From positions 32,978,858 to 33,042,857 of the forward strand of contig OX387190.1 of NCBI GenBank assembly GCA_947561395.2: a stretch of 64,000 nt of DNA, given 5' to 3'. Shown here in pieces: positions 34,486 through 45,805 of this stretch. Every line of letters starts with the position of its first letter. Position 1 is the stretch's first letter. A program made the translations under genes and the position numbers. The notes beneath the pieces were generated by a model. It did no database searches. It was not told the origin of the DNA and worked only from the letters and a program-made list of their open reading frames with translations. The DNA is from Buxus sempervirens. Taxonomy: Eukaryota; Streptophyta; Magnoliopsida; Buxales; Buxaceae.

Positions 34486-37400
34486 TAGTACTAATTACAC
34501 TTGCCCTCTTTTTTTTTTTTAATAACTTATACACTTTAACTCCTGATATTTGGAAAATATTAAAAACCTTCTTTCAAATATGCATCAATGATCACAAAGC
34601 TTTTTTTTTTTGGGGTCTAATCAAAAAGCTAAAATGACGGAATTACTCGTGATCAGATTCAATATTAGAAAGTTAATGTAATCCAAGAAACATCAGACTC
34701 ACTATAGAGTTAATGCAATCAAATGGGTTTTAACAAAAATAAACTTTGAACTTCCTCCATTGATCATTTTCTAAGAATATCCTTATAAACCTATAAGCCA
34801 TTTTTCGACTGACAAACATTTTACCTCCGAAAGGTGGCTTTTTGATCATTTGTGCAAATGTGAAGGGAGGTTTTCGAAACTCTTCTTTTCCGATATATGT
34901 ACATGAAAATGACCACATAAAGATCACATGCATGGTGGTGGGCGTACAAGTTGATCAAGTCACTACTGATGTGTCACACACCAAAGATAAATCCCACTGA
35001 ATAACAAAATATCTTAAAAGCCAATAGCGCATCACATGCGTTCAATTTGAGAATATTGGACTGATAGAACCTTTATCAGGGACCATCACCACCACGGAGC
35101 TCCTTTTTCCCCTTTCTTTTAACTAAATCTTTATAAAGAATTAATGCACTGGTTTTCCTGAAGTCCACGCAGCAAATTGATTTCGTTATTTGGCTGAGCT
35201 AATCTATCTTAAAGCCAACCAAACAATCGCTATCACGAGCAAAACAGAAGAATACTTAACGCTAACGATACCATTTTGCAAGTAATAAAAATAAGTGGAG
35301 ACCGAGAAGTGGGTGAACTAAACCGTTAAACAGAGATTTCAGTTTTAGATAAACCCACATTACCAACCTCACAAATGTCCACTTCAGTCTGAGAGGGACG
35401 TTTAACTGATCTCTTATGACTTATGGGGTCGTCTTGTTTCTAAAGTGGTGCACGTCATGAAGTTGAAGGTCTTTGTACAAAAGAGAACCGGGAAAACCAT
35501 TTGGAAAAATTGATTTTCAGTGATTTTTTTTCAATCATTCAATTTTAGGTAATTAAACATTAGGAATACTTTTTCAAGATATTTAAAAATGAGTGTTATT
35601 TTAATGTGAATCTCTTTCCATTACAAGTCTAATAACATGACTTACAAGTCTTTCTGTTGGATTTACAAACCTCTAAATTAGATTTATGAGTGTCTATTCC
35701 TCGAAGTAAATTTATGAATTTACAAAATAGATTTACAAGTCTTATAACATGGTTTAAAGTCAATATAACGATTGTTAAAAAATAGTTGAAGTTAATTTAC
35801 GAGTCCTTTTTTTTTGTGGAAAAAAGTTAATTTACAAGTCTAGAATTTACAAGTCCGTAATATACACACACTAAGGGTATTTTTGTCCATGAACAGTAAA
35901 ATGACACTTGTTTTCAGATATCTTGAAAATGAATGATTAATGTTCAATTATCCAAAATTAGGTGACTGAAATCTGTATTATTCTCAAAAAAAGATATAAA
36001 AAAAAATCAATTTACCCAAACCAACTTCAACAGATATTTATAGCGTAAGTGCAACACGTTTCATTGGCTTTTGGAACTTCATTTCCTAGCTCTGACCAAC
36101 AAGACGAGCGGATTTGGTTCTCCAGTTTCAGGTTGAAATTAAGAACGACCCAAGCATTCTTTTTCAAAGAGCTGATTGCATCAGCAACAGTGTCCAAGTG
36201 CAACAAATTAACAGTCGTGGACTGTTGACCTAATTCTCTATAGCCTAAATTTAAAAAAAGTAACACATCGTAAGAGTAAGCTTGACGTAAGAGCAGTTAA
36301 CGCAAGCTTCTCGCTTCAACTGTTCAACATGTGAGAGCCCAACTCCACCGGCATATATGTATAATTTACTCTACTATTACGTATTTCTGCTCTTCTCGGT
36401 AGTGTCAAAATATTAAACATTATCGATTGATGAAGATGACCTTTTTGGCATGATATTTATGTGAATCCCAGTGGATCAATAATAAATTAATTGTCTAGTA
36501 CAAAATTCTCATCTAATGCCTAACGTTTGGGATCCCTTCGTCATTGGCTACAAAACAAGTGAACGAAAAGATGGGTTCTTCTCAGGACCAGAGGTATTGA
36601 AAGCGAATATGATCGTCTGCAGCGCAGATTCACTTTACAGCATGAACAACAAGATATAGTGATGTGGGACCCCCAGAATATTCACTTTGGTGGCCTTGCA
36701 TCAATTTTTTGTTGTTGTATATGCTGTAAATGGAATCTGAGCTATAGACAATGTGAAGTCATTGAAAGTTAGAATCATCACAATAATTCAAACTCTTTCT
36801 GGAACTTAAATCTCATTTGGCGTTCATTTTGCAAATTCATTCCATGCCTTATAGTGAGTTCCAAGGATTTGAATGAGTTTTGGCAACAAAACGGGCATTT
36901 GGTTACAACAGGAATTGTGCTCTCTTCAAATGAGTTTTAGAAAATGCACAAAACTTCAGAATCAGGTCTAGATTTGTTTCTAGATTTTGAAACTTTATTT
37001 TGTTGGCAAACTTGTAATATTTAAAAACTTCAAAGGATATACTTGAAACTTGTTACAAATACTTCTTTAGATGGAAGGATAAATTAACTTAGTCATTTAT
37101 AAAAAGTTATTTTAAGTTTATACAATAACAAACTTGTAATATCTATAACTTCTACAAATAATGAATAACAATATACCAGAATGTCCAACCCACTTTCCCC
37201 TTGCAATGAGTTTATGGAACTCATTCCCCAAAATGAGTTCCTAAATCCAGAGTGAAAGCGAAACGAAGCCCTAGTTTGTGTTGCAGCGTAAATTCTACTG
37301 GAATAATGTCGTTTCTGGTACCATCGACGTAATATCAGGCAATGGATCAACACTCTTTCGTATATAATTGCAACTATATATCCAGCAATCACAACACTGC

Positions 37401-38198
37401 TACTATTCAGTCTAGATATATGCACCATATCTGCCGCCGGCGAATTGTTCCCGGTTAGGCTTGAGGCACCGTACCTCAGACCAGTGACGGACCATTCTAG
37501 GGTTGCTATCATGCAGTCCTTTGCTTGATGATCTGATCAGTTCCATTTTGGTTACGTGTTCTTGGCAAGTCATGTCATGAACCAGTTTAAGTTAGGTTAC
37601 TGGTGTTTTTCCAAGGATTTGCACGTAAAAGAGTGCAAGAGTAGGAGCTCATTTCACGTAAAGAGTACGACATAAATCATCATAATGTAAAATACAATCC
37701 TCTAATGGTACAATCCGAAACATGAAGGGGTACAAGTACAACCCCAATCATAATTTAAACATAAAATCATGAACATTGAGGTACAGCCTTAATCGATCGG
37801 ATACTAAAATCCTAAAAATTGGAGGATATAACTCTAATCATGCATGGGAGCATACAACCCTAAATATTAGAGGGACTAGCCTCAAAAAATCGAAGTACCC
37901 TAAATATAAGAGGGCATGATTTGATACTATAATCCTAGATAGTAGAAACTAAAACTCCAATCATCAGAGCGTACAACAAAAATTAGAGGGTATAGCCCCA
38001 AAAATAGAGGCTAAATTAAAGGCTACAAACCTTGGATTGCACAATCTTAATCAGCAAATGATACACAAGTTTCACATGTCTCACAACTGGCGACTCTGCT
38101 GGGGATTATATAAAATCATCACACGTGAGACATGGGAAAAAATCAATCTAATGATTTCCTAATCATCACAAGGGATTATATAAAACAAAGAGTCGCCA
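34486..38198. other. Long intergenic stretch without a supported gene
   Basis: AT-rich. A 79-codon minus-strand ORF at 36,027-36,266 has ordinary-looking composition but no known motif and no clear ATG context. At 37,700-38,040 there is a degenerate array built on GGTACAACCCCAATCAT-like and TTAGAGGG-like phrases. At 38,085-38,200 the words TGGCGACTCTG and AGAGTCGCCA face each other, next to the LTR described at 38.2 kb. Confidence 0.4.
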
Positions 38199-39938
38199 CC
38201 ATTCAATTTAGGTGTGAATGGACACCAAGATATTAAATAAGCACAAAAGGCAAGTTTTAGGGCAAAATATCCCTCCTAAAAAAAACAACCAGAGATGGGT
38301 AAGGGGATTAAGTTATGAACAGGGGAAGGTGTTAGGCACCCCTATTCATCCACACAAGGTGGTTGCCAGGTATTGTTCATGTTTAAAATAAAGGAAAAAG
38401 CTTGCTATAAAAATCACACAAAATCACAAAAAAATGAAATTGTATGGTTTTTTCATACGAATAGTCTGATTGATCCAGAACTATCAAATATGATCATACC
38501 ATTCCTAGGGTTTCATGATCAAAATAAAATTGAGATGAAATCAAATAAAATCAATTTAAAGTAAAAAATCCAAAAATCTGGCTTTAAGTCAAATTCTAGA
38601 AATCTAGAAAAATATGATTTTTATAAAATATTTCAAAATTGAACTTGAATAGTCCAGGACATAGATAAAGCCCAAATTTCACATTAAATCTGAAAATCAA
38701 AACAAAAAATATCCACATTGATGAAAAACACCAAAAGGGGAGAACTGAGACCTTAGGGTCTTCTCTCAATAATGAAAAACAATTTAAAAACAACTTCATG
38801 AAACCCTAGAAGTTATTTTCAGGCTTCTAGATTCAGATCTATCATATTGATCATGATAAATCCAAGATCCTAGCCTAAAACCACAAAAATCCACGAAAAC
38901 AGTGCTGTAGGTGCAAATATGTGGAAAATCCAAATTTTATCAAAAAGTGGGGATCTCATGCTATAAACATCATAGATTCATGTTATTCATTCAGATATAT
39001 CATAAAAAGCATTAAAACATGATCAGGATATTTAAAACAGCTACATCTCACAAATTAGAGCATAGGGGGGTCTACCCTACGGATCCACCTGTTCTCTTTT
39101 CCCCTAGTTCTCTCTTCACGTTTTACGGTTAGAGAGACTCTTGAGGTACTTGTAGATAGGTTTGGTTACACAAACACAATCACAGGCCTTATTCTATGAA
39201 AAAAAGAAAAAAACAGATATGGGGTTCTATTCTAGGGATCCACCTGTTCCCCTTTCCCCTAGTTCTCTCTTCACGTTTTACGGCTAGAGAGACCCTTGAG
39301 GTACTTAGAGACAAGTTTAGGGATACTAGATACAAAAGATGGCCTTATTCTACAGCAATAGAGATGATCCTATTACATCTAGAATTGAAGACAAAATAAA
39401 AAGGATAGGGGACTTACCTGGATTGAGCAGGCAGAGCAGCAGGGATTCCTTTCCTTCTCTTGGAGCTTTTGATTCTTCAAAATTTCGTGGCCTCAAGCTA
39501 GAGGAGAGAGCCTCTATTTATAGACACACCCAGGGGCAAGGCTGGTCCAGAAGGATATATCCTGATTCTCAGGATAGAGTGAAAATTGGAGATAATGCCC
39601 ATCCATATCCAACCAAGGATAAATGAGATAATTCGAACAGATAAATAAGAGAATTCGATTATCCAAAAGAGATATTTGGGTGCAGATAAGGCTCAAAAAT
39701 TAAAAAGGTAAAATTCGCACAAAGACCCCGTGACCGTATATATATTACGGTCGCGCCCTGCCCGTATTATAAATACGGGCACGCCGTGACCGTATATCAA
39801 CTGCAGGTATGACCAGCCCGTAAACAAAATACGGTCATGACCAGTTTGGCCAGATTTTACACTTTTTTGACTTGTTTCAAATCCCAATTAATATTTTCAA
39901 TTATTTTCTCATTTTTAGTGCAATTTGGGGTGTCTACA
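38199..39938 (-). mobile_element. LTR retrotransposon LTR, copy A
   Basis: On the minus strand it begins TGTAGACACCCCAAATTGCAC at 39,938. It has a promoter TATAAATAG at 39,514-39,522 and a splice-like AGGTAAGTCCCC at about 39,410, then an internal duplication in which GGATCCACCTGTTC and the following 90 bases occur twice (39,080 and 39,238). It ends close to TGGCGACTC (38,190-38,198), a primer-binding-site-like sequence of Ty3/Tat-type elements. A second copy in opposite orientation is at 46,669-48,216. No gag or pol was found, so this is a solo or truncated LTR. Confidence 0.65.
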
Positions 39939-40395
39939 GAATCCGATCCGAAAATCCTGAATTCAGATATGAGATATAGATCTACGATTCAAATTCGGAT
40001 CTGTCCGTATCCAATCCGAATAGAGTCTGAACCGAAATCAACATATACTTTTCATTAAACTATTGGTAAATTTTGTACAAACCATGGTTGAACTATCCTT
40101 ACTTATGTCTTGCTTTAATATTTATATGGCTCATTAGTTTTGATAATTAAAATTTGCTTTAATAGTTAAACTTGACTTTTGAGTTTTAATTTCAAATCAG
40201 ATCTAATTCGGATTTCAGTTATTTATTCGGTTGAATTTCGAATTCGGATATAGTATATAAATTCTGTTTCGAATTTAGATTCACATATAAAAGATCCATC
40301 GGATTTCGGATCGAATTCGGATATCGGATTTTTATTTTCGGTTCGGATTTGGATCATGGCAGATTCATACCGTATTCGACCTGTTGCCAGCCCTA
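39939..40395. mobile_element. Truncated TIR element rich in GGATTCGGAT motifs
   Basis: Ends at 40,395 with GTTGCCAGCCCTA; its reverse complement TAGGGCTGGCAACAGGTCG is a common plant TIR start. Multiple TCGGATTTCGGAT and ATTCGGAT words fill both flanks. The other terminus is cut off by LTR copy A at 39,938. Unit 2 (46,440) lacks it, reading straight from CTCCCATTTC into the shared sequence. Confidence 0.55.
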
Positions 40396-40559
40396 CTCTC
40401 ATTTCTTTTCATTTTCTTTTTCGCATTTCGCACACGGTATTTAAATTCTGTAGGCCTAGCTTCTTTTGAAAGGTCATTCCAACAACAACAAAATTTTTAG
40501 AATGCATTTCTGATCTCACCATGACAATGTATTGTTTAACTTGAAAGTAACTTGAAATA

Positions 40560-42151
40560 GGTCTGTCAATAGGCCAGATTATGACTCGTTTATCGTCCAT
40601 TTTCGATTAAAAATCCGATTAAATCGGATTTTTTACCGATTATATGATCCGTTGGGTTGGATTCGGATCTAAAAATAGGATCCGTTTATAATCGGATTCG
40701 GATCAGGGTCATATCTGCCCGATTAAGATCTGAATCCGGTTAAATTATACATATACGTTTGTAATTTTTTTTAGATTAATGAGGATGCATAAGTAATTTA
40801 GCATCCTTATATTTAAGCCTTACACTTGCAACCCTAGAGGGGTCGATGCTCAAATATTTTCTCATCACGAGTTTGATTTGCAATCCCTCTTGGCTACTCC
40901 CCTCCTTTGCAACCCTAGAATGCTCAACTCAACCCTCTTTCATTTGCTCATCATGAGTTTGATCTGCAACCCCTCTTGGCTGCTCCCCTCCTTTGCAACC
41001 CTAGAGGGTTGATGCTCAACTCAACCCTCTTTCATTTGCTATTTGCTCATCACGAGTCTGATTTGCAACTCCTCTCAGCTGCTGTTTGCTCATCACGCTC
41101 CCTGTTTGACTGCTTCCCCTCTTTCATTTGTTGTTTTCCCCATCACGTTTCAAGTCGCAACCCCTCTTTTGATCTTTTGTTGTTCACTCATCACGTTGTC
41201 TGCTTCCTTGTTTCGTTTGCTGTTTTTGCTTGCCATTGTTTAGTTTGGTTCAATCAGTTTCATTCTACGGTGATATAATGCTTATTACTTTTGGTTCCCA
41301 AGTTTCATTATTTGGCTGAGTTTGATGACGGTAAGCGTAGTTGTCATAAACGCCTATTGTGGCATTGCAGGAAGCCTAAGCTAGATAATCGTGCTGGTAA
41401 GCTTTTTTGCATGTGATAAGTTGTTTGAAATATTTTTTTTGGGTAATGTAGAAATAAAATTTTCAAGTGTCATTTACCATCTTTTGTTCTAAACTGTGAA
41501 ATCTGCAATTAAAGAAACAATCATTTTTTAATTTGATTAGATGTAATTTCTTGAATTCTAAATGCCTATGATGTTTTGATTCATAATTTTTATGCAGGTA
41601 ACAGATTGCTTGGGACTTTTATACTTATGACGTCCTTTATTTTTACCCAACAGCATTCTTCGTCCAAGAGTTATTAAACAGGTATTTGGCGCATGAACAT
41701 GAAAGTGGAAGACGAGGCAATTTATAATCTTCGGTCAGCAATGCCAACCATAGAAGGGCATTTGCTTTCAACGACCCTCCTCCCTATCTAAAGATGGAAA
41801 ATTCTATGTTCTTCTATACATGCCAATGGAATCTAACATTGAAGGGTTTATCTGGGGTGTTAGATTCTTGGTTGTGCTCTTTTTCTTCTGTAATCACAAA
41901 ATTCTTCAAATCATATTTCAGAGTTTTTGAAAGATTGAGAAGAATCAATTTTTTCTCTTGAACAATGTCAATTTAATCGGATTTTTGAATTAGTCATCGG
42001 ATTCGAATACGAATATCAAAACTCCATTCGAATTGGATATCATATATGCAATATCCGTTGGATATTTAATCGAATACAGATATCCTAAAAAAAATCAGAT
42101 TCGAATTCGGATTCTCCTAGATCCTATCCGAATCCGACCCGTTTACGCTCC
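40560..42151 (+). mobile_element. TIR transposon carrying an SBP-box gene fragment (Pack-type)
   Basis: The two sides align to a continuous, uninterrupted sequence at 46,450-46,672, so this 1.59-kb block is an insertion. It is flanked by TAACTTGAAATA and TAACTTGGAATA, a target duplication of about 9-12 bp with one mismatch (fits Mutator-like, 9 bp). The ends are imperfect inverted repeats (GGTCTGTCAATAGGCC... and, reversed, GGAGCGTAAACGGGTCGG) followed by subterminal GGATTCGGAT words. Inside are a roughly 90-100-bp degenerate tandem repeat (40,861-41,100, phrase CTCATCACGAGTTTGATTTG) and the captured SPL exons. No transposase is seen, so it is non-autonomous. Confidence 0.8.
41303..41815 (+). 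pseudogene. SPL fragment: Captured SBP-box (SPL) transcription factor gene fragment
   Basis: Exon-like 41,303-41,396 follows TTCCCAAG and reads FHYLAEFDDGKRSCHKRLL, then WHCRKPKLDNRA, ending at G/GTAAGC. This is the second half of the SBP DNA-binding domain (FHxLxEFDxGKRSC and the basic tail), beginning at the intron position usual for SPL genes; a few residues of the basic RRRK stretch are missing. After a 200-bp intron, acceptor TATGCAG leads, in the same phase (1), to 41,599 onward: RLLGTFILMTSFIF, an in-frame TAA near 41,674, then WRMNMKVEDEAIY and SAMPTIEGHLL, which resembles the next exon of SPL6/13-type proteins. The first zinc-finger half of the domain and the 5' gene are absent. SPL proteins are nuclear regulators of phase change and flowering; this copy cannot make one. 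Confidence 0.8.
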
Positions 42152-42612
42152 TAACTTGGAATATATATATACCCATCCCAGTTAGTTGGATAGGCTGAGT
42201 TTTGAGTTTACTCGATCGCTCTAAAAACTATGTAAATTTCAACTAGGCAATTTAATAAGAGAACAAGTTTTAGCTCGATTAACCAGGTTTTGGATAAAAA
42301 AAAATCCTTTAAATTATTATATATTTCTCATTTATCATCTAAATATATATTTAATTTTATAATGACAATTCTGGTAACGCCGCAACTAATTACCTGATAT
42401 ACTCGGACAGGAAAACTTCCCATTTTCCAACCTTGTCCGGTTTTTAAACACCGTGACAATCATTAATTAATTGATCAATATATTCTCTTAATATTCTTTT
42501 TATTTTTGAGGTGTGCCCTATATAGTTATATATCTCACTTATCGGAAAGTATAAAGTGGATGATAATTCCTCCAAAAATACTTGAATGACCTAGGATATA
42601 TTTTTACGTTTT

Positions 42613-42617
<5 letters not shown>

Positions 42618-42704
<87 letters not shown>
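42618..42704. repeat. (CT)n microsatellite, about 43 units
   Basis: Uninterrupted CT dinucleotides over 87 bp. Reading frames through it give artificial Ser-Leu or Arg-Glu repeats. Confidence 0.98.
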
Positions 42705-42706
<2 letters not shown>

Positions 42707-42898
42707 GTATCTGCATTTTAATTGTAAACCTTTAGATATGAACAATTCAATAGTATTTTTTGTACGTATTTACGTAAGCACAAATGCATGTACATAAAGA
42801 CTGCGATTCCATCTTGTTGAGGGTATCGGGCTAAAGGTACAGCATCTTGATGTGATATAAGAAAATAAAGTTGCATTCTAACCAATAATTTAAGTTAT

Positions 42899-43016
42899 TG
42901 GTCTAGTGGTTAGCGTTTGATCCTAACACATCTCCATGTCATTCACTTTATCATTGAAGGTCTAGTAGTTAGCGCTTGATCCTAACACATCTCCATATCA
43001 TTCACTTCATCATCAA
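42899..43016. repeat. 59-bp tandem duplication
   Basis: Two units share GGTCTAGT-GTTAGCG-TTGATCC and TAACACATCTCCAT-TCATTCACTT. Non-coding. Confidence 0.8.
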
Positions 43017-43441
43017 AGGTCGGAAGAAGGAGAGGATGTTCATATGTGAAAAAATGGAACTTAAATTTGATTCGTGACTTTCTGGTGTTTTAGGATTCAT
43101 TGTCAAGTGCTTACCAAAAAACCAAGGATTCATTCTCAAGTGCAAGACAATGAGAAGACTTTACTTGATATATATTATAATATCAACGCCAAACAAACAC
43201 TTAGCTAGTTAGCTGAAACACACAACACTAGTACGACGGCTAAAACTACAATTATTTCAAAGACACAGCATGGCTGGAGCTTAACACATATACACCAAAC
43301 ATGCAGAAATTAACTACACCAAACTAGACCCATACATGACCTGATTTAAACAAACTAAACTGAAATAGAAGAGCTCCCATTATAACCAGAGCAAGCTTTA
43401 TTCACCAAACTTGGTGCAGGGAAACGCACCATTTTTCTCTC

Positions 43442-43915
43442 TTAAAACCGGGGCGGGGGTATAGCTGGAGACGGACGTGGAGCTGGAGGAACCGTACCGG
43501 GATTTGGGGCCGTGGATGGGGTTGGGGGCGGAGGTGGGGGTGGGGGTGGAGGTGGAGGTGGAGGAGGAGTTGACGGCGATGGTAAGGATGGTGTTGGCTG
43601 AGGAGGGGGTGGAGGTGGAGGTGGAGGAGGAGTTGACGGCGATGGTAAGGATGGTGTTGGCGGAGGTGGGGGTGGGGGTGGAGGTGGAGGTGGGGGTGGG
43701 GGTGGAGGTGATGGTAAGGATGGTGTTGGCTGAGGAGGAGGTGGAGGAGGGGGTATAGATTGAGGAGGGCTTTTGTAGTCAGGGGGGCAGTTTCTTCCCA
43801 ATCTGATGCAGAGATCAATGTTCACAATTTGAGCGTTGGCCGTCTTGTGGTAAGGGACCAGAAAGAGAGCAACTGAGAAAATCAAGACAAAGGGAGAGAA
43901 GTTCCGCCTGGCCAT
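43442..43915 (-). CDS. Secreted proline-rich (extensin-like) cell wall protein
   Basis: 157 aa, single exon, starting at ATG of MARRNFSPF (the in-frame GTG before it is discounted). Residues 1-28 form a signal peptide ending TANA, with likely cleavage before QIVNIDLC. A short Cys-containing module (NIDLCIRLGRNCPPDY) follows, then about 105 residues of proline runs broken by PTPSLPSP. The repeat PTPSLPSPSTPPPP occurs at least twice, so the tract has grown by internal duplication. A TATA box lies 76 bases before the ATG. Such proteins are exported to the wall or apoplast. There are no SP4-Y extensin crosslinking motifs, so calling it a classical extensin would be wrong. Two broken copies are at 48.2 and 61.2 kb. 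Confidence 0.8.
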   Translation of the reverse strand: MARRNFSPFVLIFSVALFLVPYHKTANAQIVNIDLCIRLGRNCPPDYKSPPQSIPPPPPPPQPTPSLPSPPPPPPPPPPPPPPPPPTPSLPSPSTPPPPPPPPPPQPTPSLPSPSTPPPPPPPPPPPPPPPTPSTAPNPGTVPPAPRPSPAIPPPRF

Positions 43916-43990
43916 TTCTTCCACAGAGCTTGCGGGTGGAAAAGTGGGAAAGGGTTGAGGTTTGAAGAAATTGGATGAAGCCAGTTCGGC

Positions 43991-43998
43991 CTTTTATA
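43991..43998 (-). promoter_or_regulatory. TATA box of the PRP gene
   Basis: TATAAAAG on the minus strand in CCCTATAAAAGGCC, 76 bases upstream of the ATG. The same box is preserved at 48,426-48,433 in front of the broken copy. Confidence 0.7.
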
Positions 43999-44043
43999 GG
44001 GAGAGAAATATCACTTTTTTTAAAAAAAATTTAAAAGCACATT

Positions 44044-44509
44044 AAATTGACGATGAACTGTGTAGTGAATAAATCGGGCCTCGTTGATCAGATGGTGTAA
44101 ATTGACTTTAAATTATGGATCAGAAGTTCAACGTAAAGAAAGGATCAGAATTAATGTGACGTGAAAGCTAGTAACTGTGATGTACGCACATACCCAGTTC
44201 TCATCACAGGAGATGTAAATTTTTCTTCAAAGCAAAAATAATATCGAGCTGGATTGGAAAGGCTCCGGCTACTGGGCAGACTTAGTAATAAATTTACAGG
44301 TCTCCGGTTTGGGCCGATAGACTTAGACAATGATGATAGCTATTGCGGATGGCCTGGCCCAAGCCCACCCAATGAATGATGATTATAGGTTTAAAAGAAC
44401 GGTTAAAACTTTGGAAAACCTAAGCCCAATTTTTTTGCCTTCGCTTAGTAACAAACAAAAGACTCGGCCCAAAAAAGCGCAACCCAATCGCCCGTATATT
44501 TTGTTAATA
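44044..44509. other. Unit 1 conserved block upstream of PRP
   Basis: Non-coding. 44,044-44,275 matches 48,475-48,710 closely. 44,345-44,509 (GCCTGGCCCAAGCCCACC, TTTAAAAGAACGGTTAAAAC) recurs at 45,173-45,203 in part, at 45,250-45,437 and at 62,038-62,185. This block defines the tandem units. Confidence 0.7.
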
Positions 44510-44545
44510 CTAGTAATACGGACGTGCTTTGCACGTGGGAGATTT
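44510..44545 (-). mobile_element. Helitron 3' terminus of a second family (H6)
   Basis: On the minus strand: hairpin ACGTGC-aa-GCACGT, then CCGTATTA and CTAG/T. This is a textbook Helitron end, but its body differs from H1-H5. It sits at exactly the host position used by H4, H5 and the 62.19-kb copy. The 5' end was not located; a TCTATACTATTATTTAGG at 44,808 could be the start of another, plus-oriented copy. Confidence 0.6.
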
Positions 44546-45437
44546 ATTAGTTATTTAATATACAAGATTTTTCCAAAAATTATAACGTGAATTATTAATA
44601 TGCCAGATTTTTCATTTTTGAATACAATTAACATATTCAAGATCAAATTAGTAATTAGTAATTGTTTATAACTAACTTAAACATAATATAGCTATTAAAA
44701 TATTAATCCATCTATAGATTAATATTTATTGTTATCTAATTAATGTGAACTACTAATATACAAGATTAATATATAAATTTTAATATCTATAGATTAATGT
44801 TTACAATTATCTATACTATTATTTAGGGGGAATATCCTTAAGATTTTGGCCGTTCTATGGTCACAAGCAATCTTTCCAAAATCCTCAAGGACTCCTATAT
44901 CCAATAGGAAACTGCCCATCTTCCATAGAAAACCACCTCCTTAAGTAATGTGAACTGCTAGAATACAAGATAAAAACTCTTTCTTATCTTCTCGATGTGC
45001 ATTTCACGTTTTAAGAAATGTAAACTAGAAATAGAAGATTTAAACGTATTTGAATAATTAGTTTGAGGATAAGTAAAACAAAGCAATCCATTCTATAGAT
45101 ATCTATAGACAAATTAAGTCTACTTGTCTATAGATATCCTAACCAAATTACAACAGTCCATTCTAGACGTTAAGAATGATGATTATAGGTTTAAAAGAAC
45201 GGTTACACCTGGCCCAATCCCACCAAATTACAAATTAAGTCTACATGTTGCTTATGGCCTGGCCCAATCCCACCAAATGAATGATGATTATAGGTTTAAA
45301 AGAACGGTTAAAACTTTGGAAAAGCTAAGCCCAAATTTTTTTGCCTTCGGCTACACCTGGGCTAAACTTTAGTAACAAACAAAAGACTTGGCCCAAAAAA
45401 GCGCAACCCAATCGCCCGTATATTTTCTTAAAATATA

Positions 45438-45805
45438 CTAGCAGGGATACACATGCAATGCAATACTGCAACCCAATCGCCCCCATTGAACTTTTATTTT
45501 TTAATTAAAAAAAAATATTTTTATATGTTTTATTTGAAATTTATGTTTTGCCCCCCTGAAATTTCTGGTTTGTCCCTCCTAACTTATTAAAATTTCTATG
45601 TTTCATGAGAAGTGTTAATTGAAAATTTTTTTTGCCCCCTCAGATTTGGAGTCCTGGTTCCGCCACTGATACTGCATGTAGAGAGAGGGAAGTTTTGACT
45701 ATTTTAGCCCTATATTAATTATGCCTTATCAATGAATGGTAAAGGCTTTTTAGGAAGTCATACATAGTTGTTGGCATGCTTCCCAAGGATTATATATAGT
45801 ATATA
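45438..45805 (-). mobile_element. Non-autonomous Helitron, copy H4, interrupted by a hAT-type insertion
   Basis: The 3' end, on the minus strand, is TGTGTATCCCTGCTAG/T at 45,438. The 5' end is near 45,805 (ATATACTATATATAATCC). The body matches H5 (48,769-48,970) except for 198 extra bases at 45,471-45,668. Confidence 0.7.
45471..45668. mobile_element. 198-bp hAT-type non-autonomous insertion
   Basis: It is flanked by the perfect 8-bp direct repeat ATACTGCA (45,463-45,470 and 45,669-45,676), the target-duplication size of hAT elements. The right end reads GTCCTGGTTCCGCCACTG, nearly the same as the hAT end at 26,805-26,823. The left end is not a good inverted copy, so it is decayed or truncated. 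The insertion is absent from H5 and from the 62.2-kb copy. Confidence 0.65.

Larger units (their letters stand above)
42152..43441. other. Unit 1 sequence downstream of the PRP gene
   Basis: The start (to about 42,250) is homologous to 46,590-46,665. The rest is AT-rich, with a CT microsatellite and a 59-bp tandem repeat (both listed). The final part is probably PRP 3' UTR. Confidence 0.45.

Noticed and set aside
36027..36266. 79-codon minus-strand ORF
   Set aside because: Looks protein-like in part, but no recognisable family, partner exon or promoter.
37093..37512. 139-codon minus-strand ORF
   Set aside because: No motif, AT-rich drift at both ends; chance ORF is likely.
37700..38040. CRISPR-like or satellite array
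   Set aside because: Period and sequence are too irregular, and CRISPR is not expected in a plant nucleus.
42539..42797. ORFs on both strands with long Arg-Glu or Ser-Leu repeats
   Set aside because: They are translations of the CT microsatellite, not proteins.
43402..43818. His/Leu-rich and Val/Glu-rich ORFs overlapping the PRP gene
   Set aside because: Other frames of the proline-codon repeat; only the frame with the signal peptide and TATA box is sensible.
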